From: Paludibacter sp.
Lineage (GTDB): Bacteria > Bacteroidota > Bacteroidia > Bacteroidales > Paludibacteraceae
Length of the DNA: 38,538 nucleotides
Assembly: GCA_029973975.1 (NCBI GenBank)
Contig: JARKQF010000067.1
Coordinates: forward strand, 1 to 38,538
Direction of reading: 5' to 3'
The notes beneath the pieces are model-generated. The model was given only the letters and a program-made list of their open reading frames with translations, did no database searches and was not told the origin of the DNA. Every line of letters begins with the position of its first letter. The first letter of the stretch is position 1. The position numbers and the translations under genes were made by a program. Positions 8,541-16,956 of the stretch are shown in pieces.

Positions 8541-9308
8541 TCACTTAAATACGGGGTTACACGAAAATCTCAATGACTTTTGCTGGTGGTTTTTCAATTC
8601 GAAAACAACGATTTCATTCATTCCTTTTTTTAGAATAGTAGCCGGAACCAGGATAGATTGCTGTTTTTCTTTTTCCCAGAATGAACCGATATACTTCCCA
8701 TTAATCCAGGCTTCACCCATTCCCCAACCTGAAATATCCAGATATTTATCACGGGGTCTGTTCGTTGAAAAACAGGCTTTGAAAAATCCGGGAGTTGTCT
8801 TTTTCCCGAAATCACCAAATTTCAGTTGTTTGACGTCACACGACCTCACATTCAACTCAATCATTGTCCAGTTATCAACTGTTTCTCCATTTAATTGAAT
8901 ATCACCGAAGACCCCTTTTGAATTATCCAATATTTCCGGACCATAAGTAATCCGTCCGATATTCTCAACATATAATCTCAACCTGTATTTTCCCGGTTTC
9001 GATTTAAGCCTTAGCTGCTTCTGATTGTCTGTAATCGTTCCTTGTAATACTTCACCAAGATATACAGCGGCAAAATCCCTTATGTTTTCTACATTTAGCA
9101 CAGATTCTTCTGATTCAATCAATACCTCCGACTCATACAAAACATAACCAAAATCAACTCCCAACTCATTCATGGGTAACAAATAATCTGAAGACATTTG
9201 CTCTCCGTAAATCTGCTTCAAATCTGCAAACTCAGTCAGGCGAATTTCCTGGGCAAAAGAAGCACAGATAGATATCAGCAGGAATATTATATTGAGAATT
9301 AGTTTCAT
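8541..9308 (-). CDS. Free-standing GH35 C-terminal beta-sandwich module, no catalytic domain
   Basis: A 255-residue protein with its own Sec signal peptide (1-19, ending CASFAQ). The mature part reads like the C-terminal jelly-roll and galactose-binding region of GH35 beta-galactosidases: DFGYVLYESEV (52-62), VENIGRITYGP (114-124), KGVFGDIQLNG (131-141), and the hallmark GWGMGEAWINGKYIGSFW block (194-211) followed by VPATILKKGMNEIVVFE. The GH35 TIM barrel, about 330 residues in the family, is absent, and the neighbouring frames encode GH2 and GH3, so it is not a simple split gene. It starts 4 bp after the GH2 upstream, so is likely translationally coupled. A glycan-binding or accessory role is inference. 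The homology is from motif recall, not a search. Confidence 0.75.
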   Translation of the reverse strand: MKLILNIIFLLISICASFAQEIRLTEFADLKQIYGEQMSSDYLLPMNELGVDFGYVLYESEVLIESEESVLNVENIRDFAAVYLGEVLQGTITDNQKQLRLKSKPGKYRLRLYVENIGRITYGPEILDNSKGVFGDIQLNGETVDNWTMIELNVRSCDVKQLKFGDFGKKTTPGFFKACFSTNRPRDKYLDISGWGMGEAWINGKYIGSFWEKEKQQSILVPATILKKGMNEIVVFELKNHQQKSLRFSCNPVFK

Positions 9309-9312
9309 TATT

Positions 9313-12048
9313 CTATTTTTTCTCAGAGATTAAAAATGACTGAATAAAATCTTCACTTATTGTTATCTCCGGATTGAACTTATCACTGTTAACATACATA
9401 TCTATACTCTTTAGCAACTGCCTGGTAGCCGGACGGCTCTCCATGTCTTTCTCCGTATTCAGCGCCAGTACAAGTAATTTACCATTACCTGCTTTTGCTT
9501 CAAAGCCAATTCCGAGTTTTTCATTGTTATCGTAACTGTCGATTACCTGAATAAAAGGACGTAACTCGTCCGGAGTATTTTGCATTTCAATGACTTTTGC
9601 ATTTTCAAGAATATCCCACCATTGCCAATCAGTGTGATAATCAGTGACAAAGTGATCGAAAACAGGGTGATTTTCATGAATCAGACAGCCAATTGTCTTT
9701 GGATGCCAGGCAAACATGATAGGATTCCAGAAATGATTATGAAAAGTCGATTTGCGGCCTTTTACCTTATTCGGCATCGGACAAAAAACTACCTTTTTCC
9801 CCTGAGACAAGTATTGTTTTGCCTGTTCGTTAAATTCCCTTGTGTACAATACCTCTTCGGTAGAATTCATCAGGATATTATGATGTGGATATACCCATAT
9901 ATTCCAGCTGTTTTTAATATCATCATTAATGAAAAGGTTGACTGAAAGTTTCTGTGGGACATCAATTCCCCTGAGATTAAACGTGAGGTCTCCTACCGGA
10001 AAAACTCCGTCATTAGCTATGGTTTGCGTTTTTAATCTTCCTTTCCGGAGAATCTTTCCTGAGTTGTCAGTCACACTCCACGATATTTTTGCGTTTTTTA
10101 TTGCGGCACGACTATAGTTGTACACTTCAGCCTTTGCTGTAAAAGTCTCATTCGCATAAAATATACTCTTATCATAGCGCAGCAATGCGACCGTAGGCGC
10201 ACAAAACTCCCTGAATTTTTCAGGCGTTATCAACCCCTTCGACTCCCAGAACGGATCAAGTATACCTACCGGTGCATATCCCTGACCAGGAAAATCGTTG
10301 ATCGACAGTAACTGGAAACCAGCGGATTTATCTGACCTGAGTAAAGCTTCAATAACTGCTTTATATTCTACCACAGTAAGCGCTCCAGAAGCCCGGAAAA
10401 AGTCATGAGCCTGATCGAGCATTCCGTTTGCTTCCAGCATTTCTCTGAAAACCTCAAAGTTTCTGGCCTCAACCGGACCGGTAAAATTCGCGATTTCATT
10501 AAAATTCGGATAAACACAGCGCTGACCGGTTTCGTGTGAAATAACAGGTACGTCGACATCCGACTCAGCGCTTCTGTCCCAGTTGGTTTGAGGCAATCCT
10601 TCATAAACTTTGACCGGCCCTTTGTTTGTTTGCTGCGACACATAATACTGATCCGATTTTACACGGGTACGGGCAGTGGAACCGCTGTAAAGGTGCCGGT
10701 TATCAATGGCACGTCCATTGGCTGTTAATTCTTCTATGAAATCAAAATTGCCGGTTATCTCATTCCCGTTACAATACAAAATAAAGGATGGATGGTTACC
10801 ATATTCCCTGAGTATTGCCAGTTGTTCCCGGCGAAAGAAATTATAGCGGTCTTCATCCGGTTCGGCATCCTTGCCCCACATAGGCATTTCTACTTCCAGG
10901 TAAATGCCATGCTTATCGGCCATTCTGAATGCGGCTTTCGGAGGACACCAGGAGTGAAAACGCATATGATTCATTCCATAGTCTTTCATAATTAACATCA
11001 AACGTTCCCACGAAGCGTCGTCAACAGGAGCATAACCGGTCTTCGGAAATACGGCATTTTCTACATTGCCTCTCAGATGAACAGGCCGGTTATTAATTAA
11101 AACATGGTTTTTCCCCTGTTTAACTTCCCGCATACCGAAAACTGTCGCCTTCTCGTGCTGACAGGTTTTTTCTTCTGTTTGGGTTGTCAACTCACAACTT
11201 ATGTTATAAAGATGGGGATTGAATTCATCCCACAATCTTATATTGTCACCTAATAATATTTTCTCCTCAACGACGAAAACAGAATCTTTTCCGCTAACTG
11301 CAATCTCTTTCTTTAAATTATAATTATCTCCTTGAATTGAAAAAGCAGCTTTTCCTGTGAATTTTGATTTTGAATAATTCTTAATCTGAATTTTTACTTT
11401 CACCGAATTATCGCTGATATCAGGATAAACCTGTAAATCATCGAGATAAACAGGATCTAAAGCCATCAGTTTCATCTCACCGAGGATTCCATTCCAGTTA
11501 ATCTGGGTAAATTCAGTATGTGCATGATTCCATTTATGTGTATTGTACTGAAAACGATTGTCGATACAGACTGTAATCAGGTGAGTCTTGCCCGGCGTCA
11601 CAAAACCGGTAAGATCATGTACATGAGGCACACTGATATAATCAACCTTACTAATCTCCTTTGTATCAACATAGATAGAACTTAACCAGTGTGTCCTTTC
11701 AAAATAAACGAATATCCTTTTGCCTTTCCATTCTGCGGGAATAGTTATTTCGCGTTGATACCAGGCCGGTCCCATATATTCATATTTACGTGTCAGGCGG
11801 TCGATGTGCCGGTAAGGTGATTTATAACCAATCTGGAAATCATCGGTTATTCCCGGAAGGACAATCTTCTCCTGTAACTTATGATTATACCGGGGTGATA
11901 ATGATCCTCTTCTGAAGTCCATTACATCCGTTTGAAACCCCCATTCTCCCGACAAATCGATTTCAACTGTACGTCCCGAAAGATTACTAAACAAGCATAT
12001 CATCATAAATGAGCATATAAACCTCAACACCTGCGTTTTAAATTCCAT
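9313..12048 (-). CDS. Glycoside hydrolase family 2 (third GH2 of the locus)
   Basis: About 911 residues. The frame is open to 12162, but that start lies inside the GH43 gene; the ATG at 12048 follows a purine-rich stretch and begins directly with a signal peptide (about 1-26). The order is: N-terminal sugar-binding sandwich (from EIDLSGEWGF), Ig-like sandwich, TIM barrel, and a long C-terminal region of about 300 residues. The likely acid/base is Glu430 in LYCNGNEITGNF and the nucleophile Glu506 in VPVISHETGQ. The sequence differs from the other two GH2s here, so a distinct specificity is expected (beta-galactosidase, beta-glucuronidase or an arabinosidase-type GH2 are options). The ATG at 12090 is an alternative start. 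Confidence 0.85.
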   Translation of the reverse strand: MEFKTQVLRFICSFMMICLFSNLSGRTVEIDLSGEWGFQTDVMDFRRGSLSPRYNHKLQEKIVLPGITDDFQIGYKSPYRHIDRLTRKYEYMGPAWYQREITIPAEWKGKRIFVYFERTHWLSSIYVDTKEISKVDYISVPHVHDLTGFVTPGKTHLITVCIDNRFQYNTHKWNHAHTEFTQINWNGILGEMKLMALDPVYLDDLQVYPDISDNSVKVKIQIKNYSKSKFTGKAAFSIQGDNYNLKKEIAVSGKDSVFVVEEKILLGDNIRLWDEFNPHLYNISCELTTQTEEKTCQHEKATVFGMREVKQGKNHVLINNRPVHLRGNVENAVFPKTGYAPVDDASWERLMLIMKDYGMNHMRFHSWCPPKAAFRMADKHGIYLEVEMPMWGKDAEPDEDRYNFFRREQLAILREYGNHPSFILYCNGNEITGNFDFIEELTANGRAIDNRHLYSGSTARTRVKSDQYYVSQQTNKGPVKVYEGLPQTNWDRSAESDVDVPVISHETGQRCVYPNFNEIANFTGPVEARNFEVFREMLEANGMLDQAHDFFRASGALTVVEYKAVIEALLRSDKSAGFQLLSINDFPGQGYAPVGILDPFWESKGLITPEKFREFCAPTVALLRYDKSIFYANETFTAKAEVYNYSRAAIKNAKISWSVTDNSGKILRKGRLKTQTIANDGVFPVGDLTFNLRGIDVPQKLSVNLFINDDIKNSWNIWVYPHHNILMNSTEEVLYTREFNEQAKQYLSQGKKVVFCPMPNKVKGRKSTFHNHFWNPIMFAWHPKTIGCLIHENHPVFDHFVTDYHTDWQWWDILENAKVIEMQNTPDELRPFIQVIDSYDNNEKLGIGFEAKAGNGKLLVLALNTEKDMESRPATRQLLKSIDMYVNSDKFNPEITISEDFIQSFLISEKK

Positions 12049-12094
12049 TTTCTCTTCTTTTCCCTTTTTTCTGTTTTTATTTTTTTTCATTCTC

Positions 12095-13231
12095 TCACAA
12101 CGAATCAAACAAATCTTTTTTCCACGAATCTTTCCATTCGATAAAAAAACGATCATCCTCAAATTTTACCGGAAGCCATACATACCTCCCATCAATCGCG
12201 TCTTCCGGATTCCAGCGGTCACCCATATAGATAAAGGCATCTTCAGTCCCTTGCACGGGGAAAATACAAGTGCTTTGAGAGTGAAAAGTGGTGCCTGTCG
12301 TATCATTCAGACACGGATCTCCCAATTCAACCCACTCACCCATAATTGAACCGGCTACTGCTGAACGTGCCTGATTGGGACGCCAACCTGTACATCCCGA
12401 CATCATCAGGTAATATTTTCCCTTTCTTTTGAACATGGCAGGCGCTTCCATGAATCGCCCCGGAAAACAGCGGATATATCTTCCCGTATGTGAAAGATAA
12501 TCATCCGTCAATTCAGCAATATGCAACGTACTGTTTTCTTCTGAGGAATAAATATGATAGGCCTTCTGATCCTCATCAACAAATAAATTCATATCCCTGG
12601 CCATTTGTCCTTTGGATAAATCCCTGACCAGGATACTCAAAGCATCCACATCCGCAGGAAGACTCCAACCGTTAAACTTTATATTATCAACAGACGACGT
12701 TTTCTGTTTATGTATTTCACTGACATTGAGTGGATAAAATCCGGAATTGGGTCTTACAGACTTTAAATATTGATAGGGTCCTGTAATCTCATTACCAACG
12801 GCGACACCACTGAGCGCGTCTGAATAATTGTTATTCTTACGCTCCAGGTGAAACCACATCACATATTTACCGGTCTTTTGATTCTTAATCACTTTGGGTC
12901 GTTCAATGATACATCCTTTTTCAATATCACTACCTGACCCTACCGGATCAACAGTCAATACAACACCTTCATCTTTCCAGTTATACAAGTCTTCTGAAGA
13001 ATAACAATGTACACCAACATTGGCAGCATTCCCTTCGCTACCCGGCGTTTTATGTTCGCCAAACCAGTAATAGCGACCATTTTCAAATAAGATTCCACCT
13101 CCATGCGCATTGATATGGACACCATTATTGTCGGACCACAATTTGCCGGGACTGAAAGCATCATACCTACTCTTTCCTTTACAAGAAAAAAGTAATATCA
13201 CGCAAATTCCGTATGTGAAAAATGATCTCAT
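12095..13231 (-). CDS. GH43 lipoprotein, exo-beta-1,3-galactanase-like (subfamily 24/34 type)
   Basis: A 378-residue five-bladed propeller enzyme with a lipoprotein-type signal (Cys17 in LLFSC). The N-terminal GVHINAHGGGILFENGRYYW and the later motifs match the GH43 branch that includes exo-beta-1,3-galactanases: Glu110 in ERPKV, Asp213 in RDMNLFVDEDQKAYHIYSS, Glu262 in EAPAMF and Gln319 in FHSQST. In the fungal enzyme of this branch the corresponding residues are a Glu acid and a Gln in place of the usual catalytic base. The branch acts on beta-1,3-galactan of arabinogalactan proteins, but subfamily 34 members have other specificities, so the exact substrate is uncertain. Its ATG overlaps the stop of the GH88 gene by one base (TAATG), so the two are likely coupled. 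Confidence 0.82.
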   Translation of the reverse strand: MRSFFTYGICVILLFSCKGKSRYDAFSPGKLWSDNNGVHINAHGGGILFENGRYYWFGEHKTPGSEGNAANVGVHCYSSEDLYNWKDEGVVLTVDPVGSGSDIEKGCIIERPKVIKNQKTGKYVMWFHLERKNNNYSDALSGVAVGNEITGPYQYLKSVRPNSGFYPLNVSEIHKQKTSSVDNIKFNGWSLPADVDALSILVRDLSKGQMARDMNLFVDEDQKAYHIYSSEENSTLHIAELTDDYLSHTGRYIRCFPGRFMEAPAMFKRKGKYYLMMSGCTGWRPNQARSAVAGSIMGEWVELGDPCLNDTTGTTFHSQSTCIFPVQGTEDAFIYMGDRWNPEDAIDGRYVWLPVKFEDDRFFIEWKDSWKKDLFDSL

Positions 13232-14430
13232 TATTTCTGATTGTCAGATAATTTTCTTTTTAATCTTGTAAGCGCTTCCACATAATAATAATCTGCATAA
13301 GTCAGGGGAACGTCTACTTCCGAATTAAGCGGATAAGCTCCTACACTGTGCTTGAGAATGAAAGAGCCATTTTCACCTAACTTAGCCGTATAAGCCGGGG
13401 AAGCCAATGTTCTGATTTGCTTTTCAGCAACATTCAGGTATTTCCGGGCAGATTTTGCATCAACAAAATCACTCAACTCAATTAATGCCGATGCCATAAT
13501 ACATGCGGCCGACACATCTCTGTACGTATCCGGAATATCAGGAGCGTCATAATCCCAATAAGGGATATAATCTTCAGGCATCCGTGGATGAGCAATTAAG
13601 AAATCAGCGATATTGATGGCCTGATCCAGGTAACGTTTATCTTTCAGTTCACGATAAAGGTAAGTATAGCCATATAAGCCCCAGCTTTGTCCGCGACTCC
13701 ATGATGACTCATCAGCATAACCCTGATGCGTTTGTTTACGATGTGGTAATCCGGTTATGGTATCATACGACACCACATGATATGAACTGTAATCCGGACG
13801 GAAGTGATGCTGCATGGTTTTGTCGGCATGTGACACCGACATATTTACAAAAGCAGAGTCGCCGGAATACTTTGCAGCCCAAAGCAATAATTCCAGATTC
13901 ATCATATTGTCGATGATAACCGGGTATTGCCATATATGCTTATTATGATCCCATGATTTAATCAACCCTACATTCGGATTATAACGGGTTGATAGAGATT
14001 TTGCCCCGGTAAGCAAAACTTCCTTATATGTTTCATCTCCCGTCAGGCGAAGTCCGTTGCCGAAACTGCAATATAACATGAAACCAACATCATGATTATC
14101 GGTTGTATACTTCTCTCTTTCCACTCTTTGCGTATACGATTTGGCATATTTCAGCACTTCTGGACTTTTACCATTCTCATAAACATACCACAAAACACCG
14201 GGAAAAAAACCACTACACCACCAACGTGAATCAGAATAAGTATCGCGGCCATCAACATACGAACGGGGTAGAACGCCTTCCTGACCGACGTATTTTTCCG
14301 CCATCAACAAACTCTGTTTCTCTGAAAAGATTAACGCTTCATCGATAACCGTTACCAGTTTTTGTTCACTCGCGCAACTACTTGCCAGAAGAAAAATCAT
14401 GATACAACTTAACCAACCATACTGTCTCAT
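13231..14430 (-). CDS. GH88 unsaturated glucuronyl hydrolase, lipoprotein
   Basis: A 399-residue alpha6/alpha6-barrel enzyme with lipobox Cys19 (FLLASSC). The family signature residues are present: Asp114 in TTDNHDVGF and Asp174 in PVIIDNMMNLELLLW, which correspond to the two catalytic aspartates of Bacillus unsaturated glucuronyl hydrolase. SSWSRGQSWGLYGYTY is the conserved active-site helix. It hydrolyses the delta-4,5-unsaturated uronic acid left at a non-reducing end by a polysaccharide lyase. No lyase is recognisable in this locus, so its substrate must come from an enzyme encoded elsewhere or from an unrecognised one here. It overlaps the GH43 start by one base. Confidence 0.9.
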   Translation of the reverse strand: MRQYGWLSCIMIFLLASSCASEQKLVTVIDEALIFSEKQSLLMAEKYVGQEGVLPRSYVDGRDTYSDSRWWCSGFFPGVLWYVYENGKSPEVLKYAKSYTQRVEREKYTTDNHDVGFMLYCSFGNGLRLTGDETYKEVLLTGAKSLSTRYNPNVGLIKSWDHNKHIWQYPVIIDNMMNLELLLWAAKYSGDSAFVNMSVSHADKTMQHHFRPDYSSYHVVSYDTITGLPHRKQTHQGYADESSWSRGQSWGLYGYTYLYRELKDKRYLDQAINIADFLIAHPRMPEDYIPYWDYDAPDIPDTYRDVSAACIMASALIELSDFVDAKSARKYLNVAEKQIRTLASPAYTAKLGENGSFILKHSVGAYPLNSEVDVPLTYADYYYVEALTRLKRKLSDNQK

Positions 14431-14484
14431 ATCTATATTTTATTCTTGATTATTTAAATTTATACCCGTAACATATCCATTATC

Positions 14485-16935
14485 TTATTCCACATTGATG
14501 CTGATTACCCCGGTTTTCAGTCCCTTTGCTTTTGCTTCCAATATCAATTCCCCGGATTTTTCTCCTGACTGAACAATGGTTGTCAATTGACCTTTAAACA
14601 CAGACATTTTAGGTAAATGGAACAATTCCAGACAAGTAGGATCTCCATTGGCTGAAGCCCGGTACTTACCCTCTCCTTTCACCGAAAACTGAATCATGCT
14701 GCCGTCATGCGGACACAAATTACCCTCTCTGTCCACCACACGGACATTGATATAAGCCAAGTCTCTGCCATCGGCACGCAAGGATGTCCTGTCGGGAATT
14801 AGCTCTACACGGTAAGGTTTACCGGCCGTTTTTACCGTTTTAACCTCCACTGCTTTATTATTTTTATCATAAGCGACTACTTTCAATTCGCCGGGTTCAT
14901 ATACCACATCCATCCACCTCAGGCGATAACGGTCGTCCAACGATTTGCTGTTTTTGGTCTTCCTGCCATAGCTCTTGCCATTCACAAACAATTCGGCCGA
15001 CTCATAATTTGTATAGACAAAAACAGGGGTAATTTCATTTTCCCGTCCTGTCCATGTCCAGTGCGGAACAACATGAAGCGTGGTTTCATCCTTATTCCAC
15101 ACACTCCGGTAGAGGTAATAGCGGTCTTTGGGAATACTTGCAAGGTCAATAATTCCGAACATCGAGCTATGGTTAGGCCATGCATCGGTATGGTAAGGTG
15201 TCGGTTCGCCGAGGTAATCGAAACCCGTCCAAACAAATTGTCCAAGCGTCCATTCATAATCCTCGGCCAAAGCAAAATCCTCATCGGGCAAGTTAGACCA
15301 GGGACAATACTCCCAATCATAAGAAGATGACTGATGATCTTCGTATAAAGCATTTGCCTTTTTCTCAACCGGAAATTTATAAACACCTCTCGAACTAACC
15401 GTTGAAGCTGTTTCAGATCCCAGAATCAACTTTTGAGGTGTATTTTCATACGTTTCGGCATAACGCTGCGTGCGGTAATTAAGTCCCGGTATTTCAATAG
15501 TTGAAGCAAAACCGTTCTTCAACACACAGCTAACCTGATCGATGCCGGAAGTAACCGGGCGGGTCGGATCCTCGCGATGACAGATCTTTTGCAGGAAATC
15601 CGACACTTTATAGCCCTCATCATCACACTGACTGGGTACCTCGTTACCTATGCTCCACATTACAATCGAAGGATTATTACGGAAATTATGCAACATATTC
15701 ACCATATCTTTCTCCGCCCATTCATTGAAAAAACGATGATATCCGTTTTTACACTTAGCGATATCCCATTCATCAAAGTTTTCTACAATCATCATAAATC
15801 CCATCTCGTCGCACAGCCGCACCAACTCAGGAGCAGGCATATTATGCGTGGTGCGGATAGCATCACAACCCATATCTTTCAATAAAGTCAACTGACGACG
15901 CAAAGCCGCTTCATTAACGGCAGCGCCCAAAGGTCCTAAATCGTGGTGATTGCATACTCCCTGAAATTTTCGTCTTTCTCCGTTCAAAAAGAAACCTTTC
16001 TCTGCAATGAATTTTATATCGCGAATGCCAAACGAAAGGCTATATTGATCAACCAGTATCTCGTTCTGATAAATTCCGGAAGTTATTCTATACAAGTGAG
16101 GATTTTCGGGCGACCACAACTCAGGATCATTCACAATAAAATTTTGTTCAAAAGCTTTTCCCGGATTTAATTTTTGTGTGTCATCGCGGCTTACTACAAC
16201 ATTTCCATTCTTATCCGTTATACAAGTGACAACCCGGATGTTTTCTCCATTGTTATTGGCTATTGTTGTCTTCAGTTTTACAGCAGCATATTCTTTCGAT
16301 ACGAAAGGGGTAGTTACATGCATTCCCCAAACAGGGACATGCACTTTATTCGTTTTTATAACGTGAACATTACGATATAAACCCGCACCCGGATACCAAC
16401 GGGATGACTCCGGAAGATTTTCCAAACGTACCGCCAGCAGATTATTTTTGCCATCTGCATTCAGATATTTAGTTACATCGCAATGAAAAGAATTATACCC
16501 ATAAGGCCAGAAACAAACTTCATGTCCGTTCACGAAAACACGCGCTTCGCTCATTGCTCCATCGAACAGAAGTCTGACTTCCTGAGTGTTCAAATCAAAA
16601 ATATCGATGTCAAAATAATTTCTGTACCATCCTACGCCTATGTAAGGTAATCCTCCGGTACGACCTGTTTTTACGGTAGAAATTGTTTCGAAGTTCTGAG
16701 TAACCGCCACTTTCTGTAAATCATTATTCCGGTCAAATGGTCCGTAGATAGCCCAATCGTGTGGTATGGTAACAACTTCCCAACCGGCATCCTTAAAATC
16801 CACGTTTCTTGCTTGCGGATAATCGCCCTTTGTGAATTTCCAGTTTTTCTCCAACAAGAACTCCGTTCGCTGCGCATCGCACCAAACAACAAATATCATC
16901 GAGAACAAAAAGAGAATTATATATTTGTTTTTCAT
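14485..16935 (-). CDS. Glycoside hydrolase family 2, beta-galactosidase type
   Basis: An 816-residue enzyme with a Sec signal peptide (1-21, ending WCDAQ). The order is: sugar-binding sandwich with the WPYGYNSFHCDVTKYLN motif, Ig-like domain, TIM barrel, then two or more C-terminal beta-sandwich domains including an Ig-like module near the end. The catalytic acid/base is Glu432 in NPSIVMWSIGNEV and the nucleophile Glu508 in LILGSETAST. WTLGQFVWTGFDYLGEPTPY is the usual aglycone-site loop of Bacteroidota beta-galactosidases. It is predicted to be a periplasmic exo-beta-galactosidase removing terminal galactose. It is 21 bp downstream of the next GH2 and 54 bp upstream of the GH88 gene. Confidence 0.92.
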   Translation of the reverse strand: MKNKYIILFLFSMIFVVWCDAQRTEFLLEKNWKFTKGDYPQARNVDFKDAGWEVVTIPHDWAIYGPFDRNNDLQKVAVTQNFETISTVKTGRTGGLPYIGVGWYRNYFDIDIFDLNTQEVRLLFDGAMSEARVFVNGHEVCFWPYGYNSFHCDVTKYLNADGKNNLLAVRLENLPESSRWYPGAGLYRNVHVIKTNKVHVPVWGMHVTTPFVSKEYAAVKLKTTIANNNGENIRVVTCITDKNGNVVVSRDDTQKLNPGKAFEQNFIVNDPELWSPENPHLYRITSGIYQNEILVDQYSLSFGIRDIKFIAEKGFFLNGERRKFQGVCNHHDLGPLGAAVNEAALRRQLTLLKDMGCDAIRTTHNMPAPELVRLCDEMGFMMIVENFDEWDIAKCKNGYHRFFNEWAEKDMVNMLHNFRNNPSIVMWSIGNEVPSQCDDEGYKVSDFLQKICHREDPTRPVTSGIDQVSCVLKNGFASTIEIPGLNYRTQRYAETYENTPQKLILGSETASTVSSRGVYKFPVEKKANALYEDHQSSSYDWEYCPWSNLPDEDFALAEDYEWTLGQFVWTGFDYLGEPTPYHTDAWPNHSSMFGIIDLASIPKDRYYLYRSVWNKDETTLHVVPHWTWTGRENEITPVFVYTNYESAELFVNGKSYGRKTKNSKSLDDRYRLRWMDVVYEPGELKVVAYDKNNKAVEVKTVKTAGKPYRVELIPDRTSLRADGRDLAYINVRVVDREGNLCPHDGSMIQFSVKGEGKYRASANGDPTCLELFHLPKMSVFKGQLTTIVQSGEKSGELILEAKAKGLKTGVISINVE

Positions 16936-16956
16936 ACCATTAGCACTCCTTATTTG

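Noticed and set aside
12049-12162. N-terminal extension of the third GH2 to 12162
   Set aside because: It overlaps the GH43 gene by 68 bases and places a basic 38-residue stretch before a good signal peptide.
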